Below are positions 1-6,576 of a DNA stretch of 8,757 bases, in pieces. The translations under genes and the position numbers were made by a program. Position 1 is the stretch's first letter; each line of letters opens with the position of its first letter. Below the pieces are notes generated by a model, which was not told the DNA's origin, did no database searches, and saw only the letters and a program-made list of their open reading frames with translations. Source of the DNA: Thiotrichaceae bacterium. GTDB lineage: Bacteria > Pseudomonadota > Gammaproteobacteria > Thiotrichales > Thiotrichaceae. The stretch covers positions 1-8,757 of the forward strand of contig JALWYT010000033.1 of the NCBI GenBank assembly GCA_026992705.1. The letters run 5' to 3'.

Positions 1-2
1 CG

Positions 3-80
3 AACGTTTTATTAACAACTAAAGAAGGGGATAGAATGGTCGTCCCGTTTCAATTTTATACAATTAATAATGATCAATAG
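3..80 (+). CDS. possible C-terminal end of a gene entering from the left (partial)
   Basis: Reading from base 3, the frame stays open for 25 codons and ends at a TAG at 78-80. The other two plus-strand frames hit stops almost at once (by about base 20). The residues (ending QFYTINNDQ) are mixed and protein-like, with no low-complexity bias, but the piece is too short to recognise. If real, it is the tail of a protein whose body lies outside the window. An open run of this length also arises by chance, so this is a weak call. Confidence 0.3.
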   Translation, partial: NVLLTTKEGDRMVVPFQFYTINNDQ

Positions 81-354
81 TTATAGTAATCTGATAGTCA
101 GGCAAATGTAACCGCTTATCTCTGAGGTGTCGGTATTTTATTAAAATTGTTTTAGATTCTACTTACACAAAGTAATAAGGAAAACGTACTTTGAAATTTG
201 TATTATGTGACTTATGATTTATATTAAATCGTCATATTGATAGTAATAACTGAAAGTTTTATTTGAAAAATTCAAAAAAGTTGTCAACCAATCAGTAGGA
301 TGATCGTTGTAAGAAGTAAAGATATAGAAACTGAACTATAGATGAATATCTAAA

Positions 355-463
355 GTTTAGGGTGTCAAGGATGATGCCCGACTTATTCGGATTATAAATG
401 GGGAGTTGCATTAGCCCGTTGTGACTTCCCTTATAAGAAAAGCCCAAACTAGAAACCCTAGAT
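355..463 (+). ncRNA. candidate structured RNA (unidentified)
   Basis: A closing helix can form between 355-363 and 455-463 (9 pairs, two of them G-U). It encloses a 4-bp GC-rich hairpin at 378-390 (CCGA/TCGG) and an 11-pair hairpin at 400-430 (GGGGAGTTGCA with TGTGACTTCCC, loop 411-419). The longer hairpin contains three G-U pairs. These count only if the plus strand is transcribed, because on the minus strand they become A-C mismatches. A competing hairpin, 360-366 with 373-379, is mutually exclusive with the closing helix. I found no good promoter just upstream and match no known RNA family. The pairing was done by eye and could be fortuitous. Confidence 0.22.
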
Positions 464-497
464 AGTTATTAATTAAAATAATTTTGCCCTAAGATTA

Positions 498-518
498 CTC
501 TCCCTCGATGAGGGAGAG
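498..518. terminator. GC-rich hairpin after the small minus-strand gene, probable terminator
   Basis: CTCTCCCTC and GAGGGAGAG form a perfect 9-bp stem with a 3-base loop (507-509), only 12 bases beyond the stop codon of the minus-strand gene at 531-815. The position suits a transcription terminator for that gene. However, the bases that follow in the minus direction are TAATCTTA rather than a run of T, so it is not a textbook intrinsic terminator. It could instead protect the 3' end or be one copy of a dispersed repeat. Confidence 0.45.
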
Positions 519-530
519 AATGTTCTTTAC

Positions 531-815
531 TTAGTTATCATCATCGAATAAAAAACTGAAACTGCTGGGCACACATTTTTCATTGCATATATCAACATTT
601 GATTCACTTTCAACCTCAACTTGGCATTCACCTTCTGCTAGATAATCTCGAATACACTTTTCTAATTCTTTGTTATTACTACAATTAATACTTGCTTGGA
701 TTAATTGTTGATCACAGTATTCTAACATGTTTTTTATATCATCATTTGCTGTGGCTGGAAATGTCGTAGTAATTAGTGGGACAATTATAATAACGAGATG
801 GTCGATTATTTTCAT
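531..815 (-). CDS. small exported cysteine-rich acidic protein, unknown function
   Basis: I do not recognise this 94-residue protein. It opens with a likely signal peptide: Lys2, a hydrophobic stretch at about residues 7-19 (LVIIIVPLITTTF) and a possible cleavage site after Ala-Thr-Ala at 21-23. The mature part would be about 71 residues, strongly acidic, ending in three aspartates and an asparagine. It has six cysteines (34, 45, 54, 64, 77, 81), an even number that would allow three disulfides in an oxidising compartment. That suggests a small folded periplasmic or secreted protein. The ribosome-binding site is poor: upstream of the ATG I see only AAGAATCTCT. It is divergent from the metal-efflux genes, shares their 135-bp upstream region and is followed by a hairpin. 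The coherent signal peptide and cysteine pattern support a real gene, but a metal link is inference from position. Confidence 0.6.
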   Translation of the reverse strand: MKIIDHLVIIIVPLITTTFPATANDDIKNMLEYCDQQLIQASINCSNNKELEKCIRDYLAEGECQVEVESESNVDICNEKCVPSSFSFLFDDDN

Positions 816-879
816 AGAGATTCTTAGCTTTTTAGGAAGGTCGTTTTATAATATACTATTGGCTTGACTGGCGTAATAA

Positions 880-909
880 TTGTTAAGTTGCATAAAAGAT
901 GAATAGAAT
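880..909 (+). promoter_or_regulatory. candidate promoter for the CzcI-like gene
   Basis: TTGTTA (880-885) and TAGAAT (904-909) are separated by 18 bases and resemble sigma-70 -35 and -10 boxes (4 of 6 and 5 of 6 matches). Transcription would begin around 916, about 35 bases before the chosen start codon at 951. The region is AT-rich, so a match of this quality may occur by chance. I see no clear metal-sensor dyad around it. Confidence 0.3.
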
Positions 910-950
910 TTAATTTGCAATCCTTATAGGTGTTTTCTATATTAATCACT

Positions 951-1280
951 ATGAATCGTTTTATTACAACATTATTGGCTTTTTTAGTTTTTCTAACGCA
1001 TTCTGCGTGGGCGATGGATTTAGATTTTGTTGTAGGTCATCACTCTTCTAGTAATTTAGTCATTTCAAGCCAAGAGGATATCTCAACGATTGATATTGAT
1101 ATAAAAAATTGCAACAATGATTGTGTTGATCATTGTTCCCATAGTTTAGCTCATTCAATGGGACTTCTTTCAACATTCCACATTGTATCATATTATACTT
1201 GTCAAAGTATTAATACCGATATCCTTTCTATAAATTATTATCATTCACAAAACCCTCCTTATAAACCACCAAGAGTCTAG
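951..1280 (+). CDS. small periplasmic Cys/His protein resembling CzcI
   Basis: This 109-residue protein begins with a good signal peptide (MNRFITTLLAFLVFLTHSAWA, probable cleavage after Ala21). A compact metal-ligand-like cluster follows at residues 54-68: Cys54, Cys58, His61, Cys62, His64 and His68, continuing into a Ser-Met-Gly-Leu-Leu segment. The tail reads PPYKPPRV. As I recall the family, CzcI-type proteins encoded in front of czcCBA genes are short and exported, carry a Cys/His patch in the middle and end with a PP-x-(R/K)-PPR tail; this fits. Their role is thought to be accessory or regulatory in periplasmic metal handling, but it is poorly defined. The frame is open back to a GTG at 930; I prefer ATG 951 because it gives a clean signal peptide with an Arg at residue 3. 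Neither start has a good ribosome-binding site. It lies 221 bases upstream of czcB in the same direction. Confidence 0.68.
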   Translation: MNRFITTLLAFLVFLTHSAWAMDLDFVVGHHSSSNLVISSQEDISTIDIDIKNCNNDCVDHCSHSLAHSMGLLSTFHIVSYYTCQSINTDILSINYYHSQNPPYKPPRV

Positions 1281-1501
1281 AAGATTTTGTAGTCCTATTC
1301 TTAATATAGCTTACTGAGGACTACTACTTTTTACGTCGTCCATTATTTTAATTTTAAATCAATATTTTGCTGTTTATTCCCTAGGTTTGCATGATGGGAT
1401 CAGGCAAGAATAGATAATGCTTTTTACTGCTTGTCTTCTAGTTTGTTTACTTGTTGCAGTAATGACTCTATGGGTCAGGTTAAATTTTCTGAGAGGGAAA
1501 A
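1281..1501 (+). promoter_or_regulatory. intergenic leader upstream of czcB
   Basis: These 221 bases hold the hairpin at 1289-1324 and presumably a promoter for czcBA. A GATAAT at about 1413-1418 lies 20 bases after TTGCAT (1387-1392). That long spacing recalls promoters controlled by MerR-type sensors, but I see no convincing dyad between the boxes, so I do not assign one. The czcB ribosome-binding site is GAGAGGG (1491-1497), four bases before the ATG. Confidence 0.25.
1289..1331 (+). terminator. possible weak terminator or attenuator between the CzcI-like gene and czcB
   Basis: GTAGTCCT (1289-1296) pairs perfectly with AGGACTAC (1317-1324), and a five-T run follows at 1327-1331. The loop is long (20 bases) and the stem is only 8 bp, so this would be a weak or partial terminator. 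It lies 8 bases past the stop codon of the CzcI-like gene. If functional, it would separate that gene from the pump genes or reduce their expression. Confidence 0.4.
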
Positions 1502-2776
1502 ATGAAACATTCAATAATTCTTATAAGTTTTACCATAATATTCTCTGTTTCTACCGCATTAATTGCTAATGGAACACTACAAAAGGAAACAAAGACTGCA
1601 CATAGTGAATCGCGGGAAAAACATGAACATGACCTAAAAGAAAAAGACCACGATGAACACGATGAAAATGAGCATCAAGAAAAAGATACTCATGAGCATG
1701 GTCATAATGAGGATGAATCAAGCGGTAAGTTAACTACAAAGCAAGTCAAGCAAGCAGGAATTGAGTTACTCACTATTAGCGAGCAATCCATCAGCCAGAA
1801 AATTACCGTACCTGCGGAAGTTAAATTAAACCAATACCGCACAACACAAATTACACCACATTTAACTGCTCAAATAAAAGAGCGATTTGTTCGCTTGGGT
1901 GATTATGTTAAAAAAGGACAAAAACTCTTGTCTTTGAAAGCTATTACAACGCCTGAACTTGCTGCAAATGTGATTTCAATTACTGATTTAGAAGCAGGTT
2001 TAGCAGAGGCAAAAGGGGAGTACTCTGCTGCAGATGCTGAGTGGAAACGTCTAAAAGGTATTGGTGCAGATTTAATTTCAGAAAAGCGTATCAGTGATGC
2101 CAAAATTGCCAGAGATCAAGCAGCAGAAAAGGTAAAAGCCTATCAACGCTCAAAGAAAAAAATGCAAGGTATGGTTTCAGCAATTGGAGGAAATAAAAAC
2201 TTCACTTTAGTTGCTCCACAATCAGGGACAATTATTAGTGACAAATTTGTGATCGGACAGGTTGTTGAGCCTGGAGATGTGATTTTTGAAATCAGTGATA
2301 CGAATAAACTATGGGTAGAAGCACGAGTCAAGCCTAATGATATTCATAAAATAAAAGTAGGTAATGTTGCAGAGGTTGGTCAAGAAGGAAAGCAAGCTAT
2401 AAAAGGTAAAGTAATTAATATCGGGCGTATATTAGATGAAGAGACACGTACTCTTGGTGTACGGATTGAACTGGATAGTAAAGATGTTCAGCTTTATCCA
2501 GGTCAATTTATGCAAGCTCACATTGACAGTAGTGAAGCTCATAATGGCATTGTCGTACCAAGCGAGGCGGTTGTGCGTAGTTCTGATGGTGACTGGATGG
2601 TATTTATTGAAGAGTCACCCAATCAATTCGAACCAAAGGAAATCGAAGTTAAGCAAAATCTTGGAGATAAGGTGCTGATAAGTGGTTTAGACATTGGCAC
2701 TAAAATCGTCAGCAAAGGGGCTTTCTTTGTGCAATCTGAAATCGCCAAGAGTGGCTTTGAAATCCACAATCACTAG
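1502..2776 (+). CDS. czcB: CzcB-type periplasmic adaptor of an RND metal efflux pump, with His-rich N-terminus
   Basis: This 424-residue protein is the membrane-fusion subunit that would link the RND pump to an outer-membrane channel. It has an N-terminal signal or anchor segment (residues about 5-22) with no lipobox cysteine. A highly charged linker at about 34-72 contains nine histidines (34, 41, 43, 50, 53, 58, 64, 66, 68) in HEH, HDEH and HEHGH arrangements, a plausible metal-binding region. Next come a barrel-sandwich (lipoyl-like) half, an alpha-helical hairpin (about 150-225, rich in Ala, Glu and Lys), the second lipoyl half (LVAPQSGTIISDKFVIGQVV) and beta-barrel and membrane-proximal domains. 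TRTLGVRIELDSKDVQLYPGQF and VPSEAVV are typical of the HlyD/CzcB family. Length is normal. It sits 8 bases before czcA, so the two are almost certainly cotranscribed. The family is secure; the exact metal is not. Confidence 0.93.
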   Translation: MKHSIILISFTIIFSVSTALIANGTLQKETKTAHSESREKHEHDLKEKDHDEHDENEHQEKDTHEHGHNEDESSGKLTTKQVKQAGIELLTISEQSISQKITVPAEVKLNQYRTTQITPHLTAQIKERFVRLGDYVKKGQKLLSLKAITTPELAANVISITDLEAGLAEAKGEYSAADAEWKRLKGIGADLISEKRISDAKIARDQAAEKVKAYQRSKKKMQGMVSAIGGNKNFTLVAPQSGTIISDKFVIGQVVEPGDVIFEISDTNKLWVEARVKPNDIHKIKVGNVAEVGQEGKQAIKGKVINIGRILDEETRTLGVRIELDSKDVQLYPGQFMQAHIDSSEAHNGIVVPSEAVVRSSDGDWMVFIEESPNQFEPKEIEVKQNLGDKVLISGLDIGTKIVSKGAFFVQSEIAKSGFEIHNH

Positions 2777-2784
2777 GAGTCTGT

Positions 2785-5700
2785 ATGTTAAATAAATTGA
2801 TTGATTTAGGTATTAATAACCGATTATTAGTCGTACTGGCTCTTGTTGCAACAGTGGTTGCAGCAGTGATGGTATTACCTAAGCTTAATTTAGATGCTTT
2901 CCCTGATGTAACCAATGTGCAAGTACAAATTAATACAGAAGCTCAAGGTTTAGCGGCTGAAGAAGTTGAGCAACTCATTACCTTCCCGATTGAAGCGGTT
3001 ATGTATGCTTTACCTGATGTAGAGGAAGTGCGTTCAATTTCAAAAACAGGCTTGTCAGTTATCACGGTCGTTTTTAAAGAAGGCACTGATATTTACTTTG
3101 CTCGACAATTAGTTTTTGAACGTTTGCAAGCTGCAAAAGAGCAAATACCAGAAGGCGTAGGAACACCTGAAATGGGACCAAATACTTCAGGTTTAGGGCA
3201 AATATATCAATACATTTTACGCTCAGATGATCCTAAAAAATATGATGCAACTGCCTTACGCAGCATGAATGATTGGATTGTAAAATTATTACTCATGCCT
3301 GTTCCTGGCGTGACAGATGTATTGTCCTTTGGTGGTGAAGTCCGTCAATATCAAGTCCAATTGCATCCAGAAAAACTTTTATCCTACAAAGTTTCAGCCC
3401 AAGATATTGTCGATGCAATTGAAAGCAATAATCGCAATGCAGGCGGTTGGTATTTAGATCGCCATCAAGAGCAGCTCGTTATCCGAGGTATTGGCTGGAT
3501 TCGGAGTGGTGACAATGGACTTGAAGATATTCGTAATATTCCACTGAAAGTTGCAGATGGTACGGTTGTAAAAATCAGTGATATTGCCACCGTTGATTTC
3601 GGTGCAGAAATTCGCCAAGGAGCTGTTACCATGTCTCGGCGTGATGAGAATGGTAAACCAGAACATTTAGGTGAAGTGGTTGCAGGTATTGTATTAAAAC
3701 GCATGGGTTCAAATACAAAATCCACCATTGATGGTGTTAAAGAACGTTTAGCAGCCATTCAAACGGCTTTGCCAGATGGGGTTACTTTAGAACCCTTTTA
3801 TGATCAGTCTGAATTAGTTGATCAAGCCGTTAATACCGTAACAAAAGCATTACTAGAGGCATTTGTATTAATTGTCGTTGTGTTAATGCTATTTTTGATG
3901 AATATACGGGCAACTCTGCTGGTACTTTTATCAGTACCATTATCAATTATGTTGGCATTAATGCTAATGGCATATTGGAATATATCAGCAAATTTAATGT
4001 CATTAGGCGGTTTGGCTATCGCAATTGGTATGATGGTTGATGGCTCAGTGGTTATGATGGAACATATTTTTAGTCGTTTGTCTCGCCGAGAGGTGGTTGG
4101 TAGAGAACGTATTGGCTTATTGATACAAGAGTCCGCAAAAGAAGTTGGTCGTCCTGTATTCTTTGCCGTACTTATTATTGTTATCGTATTTTCACCATTA
4201 TTTACTCTTGAAGGTGTCGAAGGAAAGCTCTTTCAGCCTATGGCGATTTCTATTGTACTAGCCATGCTTGCCTCATTATTGGTGGCACTTGTTGTTGTAC
4301 CTGCCCTTGCTAGTGTTCTCTTTCAAGATCGTGTTGAAGAAAAACAAAGTTGGATTATGCGAGGTCTCGATATCATTTACCGCCCACTTTTAGCAGGAGC
4401 CTTAAAAATACGACGTATTGTTGTAACCATTGCACTTACTTTATTTATTGGTTCTTTATGGTTATTTACTACTTTAGGGACAGAATTTGTGCCTGAGCTA
4501 GAGGAAGGGACAATTAATGTACGTGTCACACTAGCACCATCATCTAGTCTGGATACAGCAATGCAAGTAGCAACAGCACTGGAAGAGCAAATTATGACAT
4601 TTCCAGAAGTTTTATATGCTTCATCACGCATTGGTCGAGCTGAAATTGGTGGCGACCCTGAACCCGTTTCAAATGTGGAAGTTTTTATTGGTTTAAAACC
4701 TGTATCTGAATGGACAAGTGCAAGTAACCGAAAAGAATTACAAAAACTGATGGAAAAGAAAATGTCAGTTTTCCCAGGCTTGTTATTTTCTTTCTCGCAA
4801 CCAATTGCAACACGGGTGGATGAATTACTGTCAGGTGTTAAAGCTCAATTAGCCGTCAAGCTTTTTGGTTCAGACTTAAATCAATTATCAAAAACAGGTA
4901 AGCAAATTGAAGCCTTAATGAAAAAGGTAGATGGCACAACAGGGGTTGAGATGGAACAAATTGCAGGTGAAGCTCAATTAGTAATCAAACCTAATCGTGA
5001 AGCACTTGCCCGCTATGGCATATCCGTTAGTCAAGTTATGTCGCTGGTTTCAGATTCAATCGGTGGAATCAGTGCAGGACAAGTGATTAATGGTAATGAG
5101 CGGTATGATATTTATGTACGTTTGGCTGAAGAACATCGCAACCGTGTCGACACATTGAAAAATTTGATTTTAGCATCACCACAAGGTGCATGGGTAAAAC
5201 TCAGCGAAGTGGCAGACGTATCTATTGAATCAGGTCCACCACAAATACGACGTGATGATGTACAGCGACGGGTTGTTATTCAGTCCAATGTTGAAGGGCG
5301 TGATATGGGCAGTTTAGTTGCCGAATTACGCGAGCGAATTAATAAAGAAATTGATATGCCAACGGGCTATACCGTTGTCTTTGGTGGGCAGTTTGAGAAT
5401 CAGCAACGTGCCCAAGCAAGGTTAATGATCGTGGTTCCTTTGTCCTTAGCATTGATTTTTTTATTGCTCTATTTTGCCTTTAATTCAATCGGACAAGCCT
5501 TATTAATCATGTTAAATGTGCCACTGGCATTAATTGGCGGGATAGCAGCCCTGGCAATTTCAGGACAGTATCTTTCTGTACCAGGTTCTATTGGATTTAT
5601 TGCTTTATTTGGTGTGGCTGTACTCAATGGAGTGGTGATGGTTAATGCTATTAACCAACGCTTAGAAGGAGGACATAAACCAGATCAAGCAATTTTTGAA

Positions 5701-5925
5701 GGTGCAATATCGCGTCTTCGCCCCGTACTAATGACTGCATCAATTGCTGCATTGGGACTAATTCCAATGTTATTGGCAACAGGTGTTGGTTCTGAAGTAC
5801 AAAAACCGTTAGCAACCGTTGTTATTGGCGGATTAGTGTCATCAACATTGCTAACACTATTCGTGTTACCAAGTCTATATGGTGTGTTTTCACGTACCAA
5901 ATATAAAGAGAACTTTGGGCTTTGA
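2785..5925 (+). CDS. czcA: CzcA-type heavy-metal efflux RND pump, inner-membrane subunit
   Basis: This is a full-length (1046-residue) proton-driven exporter of the heavy-metal RND family. The N-terminus shows the family signature DAFPDVTNVQV, then TKTGLS-like (SKTGLS) and TDIYFARQLV. Topology is as expected: TM1 near 14-32, a large periplasmic loop to about 345, TM2-6 (about 355-530), TM7 near 547-563, a second loop, then TM8-12 from about 881. The TM4 proton-relay region reads GMMVDGSVVMMEH, with Asp419 and Glu426 matching Asp408 and Glu415 of CzcA. The position matching CzcA Asp402 is Ala413, as in CusA-like pumps. Yet the CusA copper methionines are missing: the RIDM-type site is RVDE (Glu680), and NVRV replaces the YMP-type segment at 578-581. 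This argues for a divalent cation such as Zn, Cd, Co or Ni rather than Cu or Ag, but the metal is inferred. Ribosome-binding site AGGAG lies at 2776-2780. Confidence 0.93.
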   Translation: MLNKLIDLGINNRLLVVLALVATVVAAVMVLPKLNLDAFPDVTNVQVQINTEAQGLAAEEVEQLITFPIEAVMYALPDVEEVRSISKTGLSVITVVFKEGTDIYFARQLVFERLQAAKEQIPEGVGTPEMGPNTSGLGQIYQYILRSDDPKKYDATALRSMNDWIVKLLLMPVPGVTDVLSFGGEVRQYQVQLHPEKLLSYKVSAQDIVDAIESNNRNAGGWYLDRHQEQLVIRGIGWIRSGDNGLEDIRNIPLKVADGTVVKISDIATVDFGAEIRQGAVTMSRRDENGKPEHLGEVVAGIVLKRMGSNTKSTIDGVKERLAAIQTALPDGVTLEPFYDQSELVDQAVNTVTKALLEAFVLIVVVLMLFLMNIRATLLVLLSVPLSIMLALMLMAYWNISANLMSLGGLAIAIGMMVDGSVVMMEHIFSRLSRREVVGRERIGLLIQESAKEVGRPVFFAVLIIVIVFSPLFTLEGVEGKLFQPMAISIVLAMLASLLVALVVVPALASVLFQDRVEEKQSWIMRGLDIIYRPLLAGALKIRRIVVTIALTLFIGSLWLFTTLGTEFVPELEEGTINVRVTLAPSSSLDTAMQVATALEEQIMTFPEVLYASSRIGRAEIGGDPEPVSNVEVFIGLKPVSEWTSASNRKELQKLMEKKMSVFPGLLFSFSQPIATRVDELLSGVKAQLAVKLFGSDLNQLSKTGKQIEALMKKVDGTTGVEMEQIAGEAQLVIKPNREALARYGISVSQVMSLVSDSIGGISAGQVINGNERYDIYVRLAEEHRNRVDTLKNLILASPQGAWVKLSEVADVSIESGPPQIRRDDVQRRVVIQSNVEGRDMGSLVAELRERINKEIDMPTGYTVVFGGQFENQQRAQARLMIVVPLSLALIFLLLYFAFNSIGQALLIMLNVPLALIGGIAALAISGQYLSVPGSIGFIALFGVAVLNGVVMVNAINQRLEGGHKPDQAIFEGAISRLRPVLMTASIAALGLIPMLLATGVGSEVQKPLATVVIGGLVSSTLLTLFVLPSLYGVFSRTKYKENFGL

Positions 5926-5977
5926 CTAAAATAAGGTTAAGACCATGGATTTAGCAATCATTTAAAGGAGTAAAATT

Positions 5978-6436
5978 ATGAGCAAAAAGGTAAATATAGC
6001 AGTATTATTCTCAAGTATTGGTTTAGTACTGATGAGTTGGGCTAGCAGCAGTATAGCAGCAAGTAATGATACAACACTTGTTCCAACATCACCGGCAAAG
6101 CAAGTACCAGAACAACCTTCAATAACACCTACAAAGGGGTATAGTATCATTGCGATTGATTCAAATGAAGTCGCTTTCTCCCGAGTAAAATCATCAAAAG
6201 AAAAAAACGGTTATGCTGTTTCCGGTGATATTCGAATTAAAAGCATGAAACATCGAGTGTTACGTTTTCCTGGCTATGTCAGTATCGTTTTAAAAGCAGC
6301 CGATGGTTCTGAATTAGAATCTATCAAAGCAAGGTACCACAGCAAATTTAGTGGCTCAAAGTCGGGTCATTTTGATGCAGTATTAAAAACAACACCACCT
6401 GATGGTAGTAGGATTGAGGTGACACATATTAGATAA
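5978..6436 (+). CDS. small exported beta-rich protein at the end of the metal-efflux cluster, unknown function
   Basis: This 152-residue protein has a clear signal peptide (KK at 3-4, hydrophobic 7-22, likely cleavage around Ala27/Ala28). A Ser/Thr/Pro/Gln-rich linker follows to about residue 53, then a C-terminal domain of about 100 residues. That domain alternates hydrophobic and polar residues in the manner of a beta sandwich (YAVSGDIRI, YVSIVLKAADGSELES, GHFDAVLKTTPPDGSRIEVTH). It contains no cysteine, so a soluble periplasmic protein rather than a lipoprotein is expected. The ribosome-binding site is excellent (AAAGGAG at 5964-5970, seven bases before ATG). It starts 52 bases after czcA with no terminator between them, so it is probably cotranscribed. 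I recall proteins of this general layout beside other czc genes, but cannot assign a family. A periplasmic accessory role in metal handling is inference. Confidence 0.82.
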   Translation: MSKKVNIAVLFSSIGLVLMSWASSSIAASNDTTLVPTSPAKQVPEQPSITPTKGYSIIAIDSNEVAFSRVKSSKEKNGYAVSGDIRIKSMKHRVLRFPGYVSIVLKAADGSELESIKARYHSKFSGSKSGHFDAVLKTTPPDGSRIEVTHIR

Positions 6437-6447
6437 TAGATGTTTAG

Positions 6448-6490
6448 GTGGCAGGTAAGAGGATAGCTTACTTGCCACATATTGATTTTT
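6448..6490 (+). terminator. probable terminator of the metal-efflux operon
   Basis: GTGGCAGGTAAG (6448-6459) pairs with CTTACTTGCCAC (6467-6478): 12 pairs including one G-U, with a 7-base loop. A five-T run occurs at 6486-6490, though seven bases separate it from the stem, which is looser than usual. It lies 11 bases after the stop codon at 6434-6436, the natural place to end the operon. The G-U pair favours the plus-strand reading. Confidence 0.65.
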
Positions 6491-6522
6491 ATTACACATT
6501 AGGAATAACTAATTGAGTCAAA

Positions 6523-6545
6523 TTATTTTTCCCTCAGAAAAATAA
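6523..6545 (-). terminator. possible weak terminator of the minus-strand gene at 6577-6921
   Basis: TTATTTTTC (6523-6531) and GAAAAATAA (6537-6545) form a perfect 9-bp but almost purely A-T stem with a 5-base loop, about 30 bases past the stop codon of the minus-strand gene. Read in that direction, it is followed by TTTG. The stem is weak and the location is the main support. Confidence 0.3.
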
Positions 6546-6576
6546 CTTATAATTTAATTAGATATAAAAACTCCTT

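Larger units (their letters stand above)
81..530. other. gene-free AT-rich stretch with several inverted repeats
   Basis: No reading frame here has a plausible length, start and ribosome-binding site on either strand. The first 270 bases are very AT-rich and show nothing I can name. From about 355 the composition changes, with G/C runs arranged as inverted repeats: helices at 360-366/373-379, 378-381/387-390, 400-410/420-430 and 498-506/510-518. No transposase fragment or tRNA could be seen. It may be an intergenic region with a small RNA, or the eroded remains of a mobile element. Confidence 0.5.

Noticed and set aside
360..430. Mobile-element end, integron attC site or riboswitch in the left region
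   Set aside because: No transposase or integrase remnant, no attC core pair and no known riboswitch consensus could be found; kept only as a low-confidence folded RNA.
930..950. GTG start at 930 for the CzcI-like gene
   Set aside because: It would add seven hydrophobic residues in front of a complete signal peptide that already begins at ATG 951, and it has no better ribosome-binding site.
1113..1137. Perfect 9-bp inverted repeat with 7-base spacer inside the CzcI-like gene (AACAATGAT/ATCATTGTT)
   Set aside because: It falls exactly on the codons of the Asn/Asp/Cys/His segment, where similar codons repeat; most likely coincidental rather than an operator.
1903..2678. Open frames overlapping czcB on both strands
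   Set aside because: No start signals or recognisable products; czcB explains the whole stretch.
3454..3758. Open frames on the minus strand inside czcA (also at 4377-4631 and 5685-5900)
   Set aside because: They lie wholly antisense to a strongly conserved gene, have no ribosome-binding sites that stand out, and encode nothing recognisable.
5944..5964. Tiny frame ATG-GAT-TTA-GCA-ATC-ATT-TAA between czcA and the next gene
   Set aside because: Six codons with no ribosome-binding site and no sign of a leader-peptide attenuator.
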